Part shown: in pieces, positions 44,866 through 52,020 of the stretch | Layout: every line of letters begins with the position of its first letter | How positions within the stretch are numbered: position 1 is the first letter of the stretch | From: Pseudomonas weihenstephanensis | GTDB lineage: Bacteria > Pseudomonadota > Gammaproteobacteria > Pseudomonadales > Pseudomonadaceae | Length of the DNA stretch: 64,000 nucleotides | Reading direction: 5' to 3' | NCBI RefSeq assembly: GCF_001043055.1 | Contig: NZ_JYLF01000010.1 | Location: forward strand, 90,468-154,467 | The notes under the pieces: generated by a model | Databases searched by the model: none | Told to the model about the DNA's origin: nothing | What the model saw: only the letters and a program-made list of their open reading frames with translations | Program-made: the position numbers and the translations under genes

Positions 44866-44980
44866 TGGTGGACCCAGCGTGCAAGAGTCGCCCGACACCG
44901 CGCAGAGCCTGACGTTACGACGACAGCGTCATCGTACCCAACCTTTGGTTGTTGCCACGGTACGCGGTCATATCGCAAAA

Positions 44981-45010
44981 ACAAAAATGGGGCGTTCGCA
45001 CGCCCCATTT
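44981..45010 (-). terminator. Intrinsic terminator after dksA
   Basis: Minus strand stem AAATGGGGCG / CGCCCCATTT with loop TGCGAA followed by TTGTTTTT, just downstream of the dksA stop. Confidence 0.88.
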
Positions 45011-45024
45011 GGTCAAGCCAGCGG

Positions 45025-45465
45025 TTATTTGCCGACTTGTTTTTCCTTGATTTCAGCCAAGGTTTTGCAGTCTACGCACATGTCAGCAGTCGGGCGTGCT
45101 TCGAGTCGGCGAATACCGATCTCAACGCCACAAGACTCGCACCAGCCGTATTCTTCGTCTTCGATCAATTGCAGCGTCTTGTCGATTTTCTTGATCAGCT
45201 TGCGCTCGCGATCGCGTGCACGCAGTTCCAGGCTGAATTCTTCTTCCTGGCTAGCACGGTCGGCCGGGTCAGGAAAGTTTGCCGCTTCGTCTTTCATATG
45301 ATCAACGGTGCGGTCGACTTCCTGCATCAAGTCCTGTTTCCACTTTTGCAGAATCTTGGTGAAGTGCTTGCGCATGGGCTCGCCCATGTACTCTTCACCC
45401 TTCTTTTCAACGTAGGGTTCGAAGCCGCTAAGTTGACTATTCTGTTGCTTTGCTTGTGTGGGCAT
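45025..45465 (-). CDS. dksA: RNA polymerase-binding transcription factor DksA
   Basis: Acts with ppGpp in the secondary channel of RNA polymerase to control rRNA and amino acid promoters. 146 residues. Coiled-coil with tip Asp66 and Asp69 (NFPDPADRAS), and a classic four-cysteine zinc finger (Cys109, Cys112, Cys130, Cys133), so this is the zinc-containing DksA, not the cysteine-poor DksA2. ATG at 45465 preceded by GAGGCGG. Confidence 0.97.
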   Translation of the reverse strand: MPTQAKQQNSQLSGFEPYVEKKGEEYMGEPMRKHFTKILQKWKQDLMQEVDRTVDHMKDEAANFPDPADRASQEEEFSLELRARDRERKLIKKIDKTLQLIEDEEYGWCESCGVEIGIRRLEARPTADMCVDCKTLAEIKEKQVGK

Positions 45466-45787
45466 GAAATGGACCGCCTCTCATTCTTCTAATCCATTGC
45501 GCAGGATTGCAACATCACCGACACCTGCCGGCCCTGCGGCTGCAAGCGGGCGAACTTACCAGATCAAATCGGGCCGCGCTACTCCCTGTTGTCTGGCCTG
45601 TGGCCGATGATTGTGTACAACGCCTGTGGTGCTTGAGATTAATGGCTGAATATTAATTTTAGTCGAGCTGTGACCGGGGCTTGCGCCGTTTGGTTCTACT
45701 CACGCTGGCGTTAAGACTGTATTTAGCTCTCCCTTGAGCACGGGCTTGGGTAGAATCGGGCTTTTGCTTACCCAGGAAGGCAGGCTC
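45466..45787. other. Divergent promoter region dksA / aminotransferase
   Basis: A 322-base gap between divergent starts. It holds the dksA ribosome binding site, an AGGAAGG ribosome binding site before 45788 and a possible -10 element TAGAAT at 45751-45756 lacking a good -35. No gene, repeat or terminator was recognised. Confidence 0.4.
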
Positions 45788-46960
45788 ATGGCTCAGTCTT
45801 ACAGTGCGCGAAGCCGCGCAATCGAACCGTTCCACGTGATGGCATTATTGGCCCGAGCCAATGAGTTGCAAACGGCGGGGCACGATGTAATTCACCTGGA
45901 GATCGGTGAGCCTGACTTCACCACCGCCGAGCCAATCATTGCGGCAGGGCAAGCGGCGTTGGCGGCGGGTAAAACCCGCTACACCGCGGCCCGCGGCCTG
46001 CCCGAGCTGCGCCAAGCTATCTCGGGGTTTTATCAGCAACGCTACGGGCTGGATATTGACCCTGAGCGAATTCTGATTACTCCAGGTGGGTCAGGCGCAC
46101 TGCTTTTAGCCAGCAGCCTACTGGTAGATCCGGGAAAGCATTGGCTACTTGCTGATCCTGGCTACCCCTGTAACAGACATTTCCTGCGTCTGGTTGAAGG
46201 CGCTGCGCAATTGGTGCCCGTCGGTCCGGAGGTGCGCTACCAACTGACCGCCGACCACGTTGAGCGTTATTGGGATCAAGACAGCGTGGGTGCCTTGGTC
46301 GCGTCGCCTGCCAACCCCACTGGCACCCTGTTGAGTCGTGAAGAGTTGACGTCGTTGTCAGCGGCGGTAAAGGCGCGTAACGGGCATTTGGTGGTCGATG
46401 AGATCTATCACGGCCTGACCTACGGGTGTGACGCACCGAGTGTGCTGGAGGTTGATGACAGCGCTTTTGTACTTAACAGTTTTTCCAAGTATTTCGGTAT
46501 GACCGGCTGGCGCCTGGGATGGTTGGTGGCGCCACCGCAAGCCGTCGCAGATCTCGAAAAACTGGCACAAAACCTCTACATCAGTGCGCCAAGCATGGCG
46601 CAATACGCCGCGTTGGCCTGCTTTGAGCCACAGACGCTGGCCATTTTGGAGGAGCGTCGCGCCGAGTTCGGCCGTCGTCGTGATTTCTTGCTGCCCGCAT
46701 TGCGTGAGCTAGGGTTCGGGATCGCAGTAGAGCCCGAAGGCGCGTTTTACCTGTATGCCGACATCAGCGCATTTGGGGGCGATGCCTTCGCGTTTTGCCG
46801 ACATTTCCTGGAAACGGAGCACGTAGCCTTCACGCCGGGCCTTGATTTTGGCCGTTTCCAGGCGGGGCACCATGTGCGCTTTGCCTACACCCAAAGCCTG
46901 CCACGCCTACAGCAAGCGGTTGAGCGCATTGCGCGTGGCTTACAGAGCTGGAAAGCCTGA
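45788..46960 (+). CDS. Pyridoxal phosphate-dependent aminotransferase (class I/II)
   Basis: 390 residues of the fold-type I aminotransferase family, aspartate-aminotransferase-like. Seen: N-terminal EPFHVMALLARANEL, substrate/phosphate segment GSGALLLASSLL, ASPANPTGTL with the conserved Asn, VVDEIYHGLTY, and the PLP lysine in NSFSKYFGMTGWRLGW. C-terminal Arg in HHVRFAYT-type context is conserved. Substrate cannot be assigned. ATG at 45788 (MAQSYSARSRAIEPF) follows AGGAAGG. The stop overlaps the sfsA start by one base. Confidence 0.9.
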   Translation: MAQSYSARSRAIEPFHVMALLARANELQTAGHDVIHLEIGEPDFTTAEPIIAAGQAALAAGKTRYTAARGLPELRQAISGFYQQRYGLDIDPERILITPGGSGALLLASSLLVDPGKHWLLADPGYPCNRHFLRLVEGAAQLVPVGPEVRYQLTADHVERYWDQDSVGALVASPANPTGTLLSREELTSLSAAVKARNGHLVVDEIYHGLTYGCDAPSVLEVDDSAFVLNSFSKYFGMTGWRLGWLVAPPQAVADLEKLAQNLYISAPSMAQYAALACFEPQTLAILEERRAEFGRRRDFLLPALRELGFGIAVEPEGAFYLYADISAFGGDAFAFCRHFLETEHVAFTPGLDFGRFQAGHHVRFAYTQSLPRLQQAVERIARGLQSWKA

Positions 46961-47667
46961 TGCTTTTTTCTCCAGCGTTGGAAGAAGGGCGCTTGATCAA
47001 GCGCTACAAGCGTTTCTTGGCCGACATCGAAACTGCCGACGGTGAGTTGATGACCATCCACTGCCCGAACACCGGATCCATGCTTAATTGCATGGTCGAG
47101 GGTGGGCAGGTCTGGTTCAGTCGCTCCAATGACCCAAAGCGCAAGCTGCCGGGCACGTGGGAAATCAGCGAGACGCCACAAGGGCGGTTGGCGTGTGTGA
47201 ACACCGGGCGCGCCAATCGCTTGATTGAAGAGGCGTTACTGGCCGGTCAGATCAGCGAACTCAAGGGTTTCACCGCGCTCAAGCGTGAAGTGGCATACGG
47301 GCAGGAAAACAGCCGGATTGATTTTCGCCTGGAGTACTCCGACGGTTTTGCGTTTGTTGAAGTCAAGAGTGTGACCTTGGGGTTTGAGGGCTCGCGTATC
47401 GCTGCCTTTCCGGATGCGGTCACACAACGGGGTGCCAAACACTTACGTGAACTTGCGAGTTTGGCGCGTGAAGGCGTGCGAGCCGTGCAACTGTATTGCG
47501 TCAATCTTACGGGGGTCGATGCGGTGCGACCGGCGCAAGAAATTGATCCCGGTTACGCGGCCGCATTACGCGAAGCAGTCGCAGCTGGCGTGCAAGTGCT
47601 GGCTTACGGCGTAAGCCTTACACCTGAAACGGTTGTGGTAGACCGCCGCTTAGCAGTCATCCTCTGA
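46960..47667 (+). CDS. sfsA: Sugar fermentation stimulation protein SfsA homologue
   Basis: 235 residues. Typical SfsA N-terminus (EEGRLIKRYKRFLADI, then HCPNTGSMLNCM) with an OB-like start and a C-terminal nuclease-like domain with RIDFRLEY and FVEVKSVTL (D/E-x-K core). Described as a nucleic acid-binding protein that affects maltose genes in E. coli; the nuclease-like core suggests a DNA or RNA function instead. Start overlaps the preceding stop (TGATG). The 3' end overlaps the convergent Rieske gene by 18 bases. Confidence 0.92.
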   Translation: MLFSPALEEGRLIKRYKRFLADIETADGELMTIHCPNTGSMLNCMVEGGQVWFSRSNDPKRKLPGTWEISETPQGRLACVNTGRANRLIEEALLAGQISELKGFTALKREVAYGQENSRIDFRLEYSDGFAFVEVKSVTLGFEGSRIAAFPDAVTQRGAKHLRELASLAREGVRAVQLYCVNLTGVDAVRPAQEIDPGYAAALREAVAAGVQVLAYGVSLTPETVVVDRRLAVIL

Positions 47668-47988
47668 CGCGTCATCGCTAATCCATATGCCTTGACTGTC
47701 TTCACGGCAGTCAATGGCTGTCAGAAATTGCCCGGCGCAAGGCCCGGCAACGCATTCGCCAGACTCAATCAAAAATAAGGCCGCGTGTGTCGCGCATTTA
47801 ATCAGGCTGGCACTTTCATCAAGGAACTGATCGGGCTGCCATTCCAACCTGACGTGGCGGTGTGGGCAGCGATTTTTATAGGCGTAGACCTGCCCTTCGC
47901 GACGGACGATAAACAAGTCCAACTCAGGCGTGTCGACGCTGCGGCTGCAACCTTCGCTCAATTCGTGTGAGTGACATAACAACTTCAT
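47650..47988 (-). CDS. Rieske [2Fe-2S] domain protein
   Basis: 112 residues, one Rieske ferredoxin-like domain. The two cluster-binding pairs are visible: CPH in NRCPHRHVRLEW and CATH in LIKCATHAALF, about 24 residues apart. No oxygenase or reductase gene is adjacent, so it may be a soluble electron carrier. ATG at 47988 (MKLLCHSHELSEG) is chosen because upstream codons lie in the promoter region of the heme genes. It is transcribed divergently from hmuT. Confidence 0.85.
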   Translation of the reverse strand: MKLLCHSHELSEGCSRSVDTPELDLFIVRREGQVYAYKNRCPHRHVRLEWQPDQFLDESASLIKCATHAALFLIESGECVAGPCAGQFLTAIDCREDSQGIWISDDASEDDC

Positions 47989-48056
47989 TGCAATCCTTAA
48001 TAGCACCTGATGCGAGCGTTGAGGGCGCTGGTGAGAGCGAGTTAAATGGTTGACGT

Positions 48057-48075
48057 GCAAATGCAAACAATTATC
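48057..48075. promoter_or_regulatory. Fur box upstream of hmuT
   Basis: The 19-mer GCAAATGCAAACAATTATC matches the Fur consensus GATAATGATAATCATTATC at 13 of 19 positions. It lies 90 bases before hmuT in the divergent gap and predicts iron-repressed heme uptake. Confidence 0.7.
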
Positions 48076-48164
48076 AAATGGCCCGCTGTACTTCGATGTG
48101 TTGTTTCAACGGTGCGGGATTTTCACGTATCCCGCTGAGTTCTCTTTTCAAGGAACGCCTCTGT

Positions 48165-49040
48165 ATGCGCTTGAGTATCCGCCTGATTACGCTCTGTGCA
48201 GGCCTTTTGATCAGTCACCTCGGCTCAGCTGCCGAACTGCCACAACGCTGGGTCAGTGCCGGTGGCGCACTCTCGGAGTGGGTGAGCACATTGGGTGCGG
48301 AGTCTAAATTGGTGGGGGTCGATACCACTAGCCAACATCCTGAATCACTTAAATCGCTACCTAGCATCGGTTATCAACGTCAGCTCTCGGCGGAGGGTAT
48401 TTTGAGCCTGAGGCCGGATGTATTGATTGGCACCGAAGAGATGGGGCCAGCTGAAGTGTTGAAGCAAATTCGCAGTGCTGGCGTGCCCGTTGAGATGTTC
48501 TCGGCACAGCCTGAGCTGAGTGCTTTGCAGTCTAACCTTGCGCATTTAGGGCTTTTGTTGGGTGACGAGGCTCATGCGGCGCAGGTGTTTGCGGGCTATC
48601 AAAACCAGTTGGAGCAGCAACAAGCTCAGGTCAAGCACGTACAGGCCAAGCACAAGGCACCGGGTGTTTTGCTGTTGCTGGGGCATGCAGGCGGAAAACC
48701 CATGATTGCAGGGAAGGACACCGCAGCCGACTGGCTGTTGACGCAAGCCGGAGGTCATAACCTTGCGACACACACCGGTTACAAACCTTTTTCAGTTGAG
48801 GCTTTAGCGGGGCTCAATCCCGAGGTGCTGGTGTTTGCTGACCGCAGTTTGAGTGGGGATGCCGCCCGCGCAGCGCTCTTGAAAGAAAACCCGGTTTTGG
48901 CGTCGATTCGCGCGGCTAAAACCGGGCGCATTTATGAAGTTGATCCGACGCTGCTGGTGGGGGGGCTGGGGCCACGTTTGCCGGACCGTCTCAAACAGCT
49001 TACGGCTGAGTTTTACCCTGCGACCTCGGTTGCTCCATGA
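48165..49040 (+). CDS. hmuT: Periplasmic heme-binding protein of heme ABC importer
   Basis: 291 residues. Signal peptide to about residue 23 (RLITLCAGLLISHLGSAA), then a helical-backbone binding protein of the TroA/FepB type: RWVSAGGALSEWVSTLG, LRPDVLIGTEEMGP and FSVEALAGLNPEVLVF are typical of HmuT/PhuT. ATG at 48165 is preceded by AAGGAA. First gene of hmuTUV, all overlapping; it is equivalent to phuT of P. aeruginosa. Confidence 0.93.
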   Translation: MRLSIRLITLCAGLLISHLGSAAELPQRWVSAGGALSEWVSTLGAESKLVGVDTTSQHPESLKSLPSIGYQRQLSAEGILSLRPDVLIGTEEMGPAEVLKQIRSAGVPVEMFSAQPELSALQSNLAHLGLLLGDEAHAAQVFAGYQNQLEQQQAQVKHVQAKHKAPGVLLLLGHAGGKPMIAGKDTAADWLLTQAGGHNLATHTGYKPFSVEALAGLNPEVLVFADRSLSGDAARAALLKENPVLASIRAAKTGRIYEVDPTLLVGGLGPRLPDRLKQLTAEFYPATSVAP

Positions 49041-50074
49041 GGACGTTGGTAAAGCCCCGTCCTTTGTTTATAGGGTTGGGCATGTTGTGCCTACTGGCGA
49101 CCTGGCTGTCGTTGGCACTGGGGCCAGTGAGCCTGCCGCTCTTTGACACCTTGCGCGCAGCATTGCGCTTGCTCGGTATGCCCATCCAGGGCGAAGGCTT
49201 GGAGCAGGCTGAGTTGATCCTAGGCCAGATCCGTGTGCCGCGTACCTTATTGGGTTTGGCGGTGGGCGGTGTGCTGGCGCTCTCGGGCGTTGCCATGCAG
49301 GGCTTGTTTCGAAACCCTTTGGCCGATCCAGGTTTGGTGGGCGTGTCCAGTGGCGCCGCGCTGGGTGCGGCTATCGCCATTGTTGGCGGCTCAGCCTTTG
49401 GCGGTTTGCCAGACGTCCTCGGGCCTTATGTGTTGTCGTTAAGCGCGTTTCTCGGCGGGTTGGGCGTCACGGCGCTGGTTTACCGTTTGGGGCGGCGTAA
49501 TGGCCAGACGAATGTCGCCGTTATGTTGCTTGCCGGTATCGCTTTGACTGCCTTGGCCGGTTCCGCGGTGGGGCTTTTTACCTATCTGGCGGATGACGCG
49601 ACCCTTCGCACGCTGACCTTCTGGAATTTAGGCAGTTTGAATGGCGCCAGTTACGCGCGACTGTGGCCGTTACTACTGGTCACTGCGGGCGTTGCGCTTT
49701 GGTTGCCTCGCCGGGCAAACGCATTGAATGCGCTGCTGTTGGGTGAGTCGGAGGCCAACCATTTGGGCATTGATGTGGAAGGGCTCAAGCGTGAACTGGT
49801 GTTTTGTACGGCTTTGGGTGTGGGGGCTGCTGTGGCAGCGGCCGGTATGATCGGTTTTATTGGTTTGGTGGTGCCGCACCTGGTGCGGCTGCTGGCGGGT
49901 CCCGATCACCGTGTGCTATTGCCTGCGTCTGTAATGGCGGGCGCCAGCTTATTGTTGTTCGCGGACCTGATTGCACGTTTGGCGCTGGCGCCCGCCGAAT
50001 TGCCGATAGGCATTGTGACGGCTTTTCTGGGTGCACCGTTCTTCCTCTATTTATTACTGCGAGGCCGTCACTGA
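49037..50074 (+). CDS. hmuU: Heme ABC importer permease
   Basis: 345 residues of the FecCD/BtuC family with about ten membrane helices. Diagnostic segments: RVPRTLLGLAVGGVLALSGVAMQGLFRNPLADPGLVGVSSGAALGA is the family's most conserved stretch (only its parts are quoted elsewhere), and GMIGFIGLVVPHLVRLL contains the coupling helix contacting the ATPase. ATGA overlap with hmuT and one-base overlap with hmuV show tight coupling. Equivalent to phuU. Confidence 0.94.
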   Translation: MRTLVKPRPLFIGLGMLCLLATWLSLALGPVSLPLFDTLRAALRLLGMPIQGEGLEQAELILGQIRVPRTLLGLAVGGVLALSGVAMQGLFRNPLADPGLVGVSSGAALGAAIAIVGGSAFGGLPDVLGPYVLSLSAFLGGLGVTALVYRLGRRNGQTNVAVMLLAGIALTALAGSAVGLFTYLADDATLRTLTFWNLGSLNGASYARLWPLLLVTAGVALWLPRRANALNALLLGESEANHLGIDVEGLKRELVFCTALGVGAAVAAAGMIGFIGLVVPHLVRLLAGPDHRVLLPASVMAGASLLLFADLIARLALAPAELPIGIVTAFLGAPFFLYLLLRGRH

Positions 50075-50841
50075 TGTTGCGAACGGAGAACTTGCACATT
50101 TGTCGCAACCATAAAATGGTGCTGTCGGATGTCACGCTTGAGGTTCGTCCGGGGGAAGTGCTCGGCGTGCTGGGGCCTAATGGCGCAGGTAAGAGCACAC
50201 TGTTGGCTGCTCTGTGCGGGGAGCTGGCGCCAACGCAGGGGCAGGTATGGCTTGATCATCAGGCCTTGAATCAGTGGAAAGGCCCCCAGCGCGCTCAGCG
50301 ACTGGCCGTCTTGCCGCAAACGTCGACGCTGGACTTCGCGTTTCGAGTTGAAGAGGTGGTGGGCATGGGCCGTTTGCCCCACCAGACGGGTCATGTTCGC
50401 GATGCCGAAATCGTGCATGAGGCCCTGAAAGCCGCTGACGTAGAACATTTGGCCGGGCGCAGTTACCTGGCGTTATCGGGTGGGGAGCGTCAGCGGGTGC
50501 ATCTGGCGCGTGTGTTAGCGCAGTTGTGGCCGGGGCAGGGCGGGCAAACCTTGTTGCTGGATGAACCCACGTCAATGCTGGACCCTTTGCACCAGCACAC
50601 CACACTCAAAGCTATCCGTGCCTTTGCCGACCGCGGCGCGGCGGTGTTGATCATCTTGCATGACTTGAACCTGGCCGCGCGGTATTGCGATCGATTACTG
50701 CTGTTGGAGGACGGCCAACCGCGTGCTTTAGGCTGTCCGCAAGGCGTGTTGCAGCCAGAGTTACTCAAAGCTGTGTTTGGCTTGGATGTGTTGGTTCAGC
50801 CTCACCCTGAGCTAGGGCACCCGTTGATTATTGCGCGCTGA
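50074..50841 (+). CDS. hmuV: Heme ABC importer ATP-binding protein
   Basis: 255 residues. Walker A GPNGAGKST, Q-loop VLPQTS, signature LSGGERQRVHLARVL, Walker B LLLDEPTS and the H-loop HDLN are all intact. Start ATG at 50074 overlaps the hmuU stop (TGATG); the long upstream extension in this frame is only a shadow of hmuU. Equivalent to phuV. No terminator on the plus strand is evident; the opposing prrF gene lies just downstream. Confidence 0.95.
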   Translation: MLRTENLHICRNHKMVLSDVTLEVRPGEVLGVLGPNGAGKSTLLAALCGELAPTQGQVWLDHQALNQWKGPQRAQRLAVLPQTSTLDFAFRVEEVVGMGRLPHQTGHVRDAEIVHEALKAADVEHLAGRSYLALSGGERQRVHLARVLAQLWPGQGGQTLLLDEPTSMLDPLHQHTTLKAIRAFADRGAAVLIILHDLNLAARYCDRLLLLEDGQPRALGCPQGVLQPELLKAVFGLDVLVQPHPELGHPLIIAR

Positions 50842-50881
50842 AATAAGGCATCGGCGTTAAGGCTTTTACTGTTCGACAGGC

Positions 50882-50908
50882 AAAAAAAGACCCGGCAAGA
50901 GCCGGGTC
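50882..50908 (-). terminator. Intrinsic terminator of prrF
   Basis: Minus strand GACCCGGC-TCTT-GCCGGGTC followed by TTTTTTT. Confidence 0.9.
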
Positions 50909-50995
50909 AAATAACCGTGATTAGCCTGATGAGGAGATTTTCTGAGAGTCCGAACCAAGGGCCTTCCAGAAGATCGGCTGGTCTCGCGACCAGAT
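50882..50995 (-). ncRNA. prrF: PrrF-type iron-responsive small RNA
   Basis: Fur-repressed sRNA that lowers expression of iron-using proteins when iron is short. The minus strand shows TTGACA (51024-51029) and TATTAT (51002-51007) 16 bases apart, overlapped by a Fur box. From a start near 50995 come a 5' hairpin (CTGGTCGCGAGACCAG), the segment CCCTTGGTTCGGACTCTCAG, the single-stranded TCTCCTCATCAGGCTAATCA, and a terminator GACCCGGC/GCCGGGTC with seven T. I recognise the core as PrrF. In P. aeruginosa tandem prrF genes also lie just beyond the phu genes; only one copy is seen here. Confidence 0.9.
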
Positions 50996-51000
50996 GGCGT

Positions 51001-51029
51001 AATAATAACAATTCTCATTACGCTGTCAA
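51001..51029 (-). promoter_or_regulatory. prrF promoter with overlapping Fur box
   Basis: Minus strand TTGACA-N16-TATTAT. The spacer and -10 coincide with a Fur-type 19-mer (plus strand AATAATAACAATTCTCATT, 51001-51019, 12 of 19 consensus matches), so Fe-Fur would block RNA polymerase directly. Confidence 0.8.
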
Positions 51030-51068
51030 CACCTGTTTATCGACTTTCTTTGCGCGCCCTAAAAACTG

Positions 51069-51341
51069 TCAGGCTTTGCGCGTGGGCGATAAAACGTCCA
51101 CCTGTTTATTCAAGGCTTCTTTGCGATCCACAGGAATGTCATTCCAGTGCACATCCAGCAAAGCGCCCTCAATCGCATAAAGCAGCACTTTAGATGCTCT
51201 AAACCCGCGCGCTTTGACGGCGCGATAGGCATCGACTGCGCCCAAGCGTTTCAAATCTGAAGCGCTATGAATACCTACAGCGTGTAGCCATTGCGCCGAC
51301 GTCTTTCCAAGATTTCTCAAGTTCTGGAGTTCATCATTCAT
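51069..51341 (-). CDS. TfoX C-terminal domain family protein
   Basis: 90 residues consisting of a single TfoX C-terminal-type helical domain (LRNLGKTSAQWLHAVGIHSASDLKRLGAVDAYRAVKARG pattern: LGKxSxxWLxxVGI, then LGAVxAYxxVK). The N-terminal TfoX domain of competence regulators is absent. Helix-hairpin-helix character suggests nucleic acid binding. ATG at 51341 has AAGGAGG four bases upstream. It precedes prrF on the same strand. No function is assigned. Confidence 0.82.
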   Translation of the reverse strand: MNDELQNLRNLGKTSAQWLHAVGIHSASDLKRLGAVDAYRAVKARGFRASKVLLYAIEGALLDVHWNDIPVDRKEALNKQVDVLSPTRKA

Positions 51342-51470
51342 CAAGCCTCCTTGCGACGGCACGCGCAGTGTTTACGGGACTAAGCCAGTCTTACAGGAGT
51401 GTAGCGCTCGGTAGGAAAACCGCAGTTCTTTAGTCGGTTTTGGAACAAGTAGGCATTTTGAAATGTGTTT

Positions 51471-51493
51471 TTTGGTTGTTGGATACAACCAAA
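51471..51493. repeat. Isolated perfect 9-bp hairpin
   Basis: TTTGGTTGT-TGGAT-ACAACCAAA, in the gap between the TfoX-like and pentapeptide genes. No T-run of terminator type follows on either strand. Role unknown. Confidence 0.4.
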
Positions 51494-51587
51494 GAAGGGC
51501 TGAAAGTATTTAGGTAGAGCGGCTGAATGTCAGCGACAGGCAAGTCCACGCCGACGCAAAAAGCGTAGGACTCGATGTCGTATTTTC

Positions 51588-51929
51588 CTACTTTGTGCGG
51601 TAGCGCAACCGCGTGCCGAAGTTGACAGACATGAGAATTTCATCGGCGGTCAATTCAACCGGGAAGTAAGCGCCGGAAATCTGCGCGTGGGCCAGGCTGG
51701 CGCCTTCAATGCAGGTTGTGCGCAGATCGAGTCCGCGCAAATCAGCAGAGCGGAAATAACCGTCTGTGAAATCGACATCCTGAGCATTCAGTTCGCGCAG
51801 GTCGAGCCCTCGAAAGTCTCCACCGGACATGTCGATAGGGCCTTGTGGGCGCTCTTGGTTAAATGCGCGGATATCGTCCTTGTGCAACAAGGCGTAAAGC
51901 GCAGAATCAAGCAGTCGTGGGCGGCTCAT
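51588..51929 (-). CDS. Pentapeptide repeat protein
   Basis: 113 residues. The middle (about 33-85) is built of A(D/N)LXX-type pentapeptides: GGDFRG LDLRE LNAQD VDFTD, SADLRG LDLRT, GASLAHAQISGAYFP. Such proteins form a right-handed beta-helix; some protect DNA gyrase, but this one is short and no function can be inferred. ATG at 51929 is preceded by CAGGAGA. The flanking gaps contain no further gene. Confidence 0.85.
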   Translation of the reverse strand: MSRPRLLDSALYALLHKDDIRAFNQERPQGPIDMSGGDFRGLDLRELNAQDVDFTDGYFRSADLRGLDLRTTCIEGASLAHAQISGAYFPVELTADEILMSVNFGTRLRYRTK

Positions 51930-52020
51930 GGTTGCGTCTCCTGTTGGATTTATGACGCCATTATAGTGCCACTATTGCGAGGCCGTGAAACCCTTGCGGT
52001 TTCGCGGCCTAATTTAGCGA

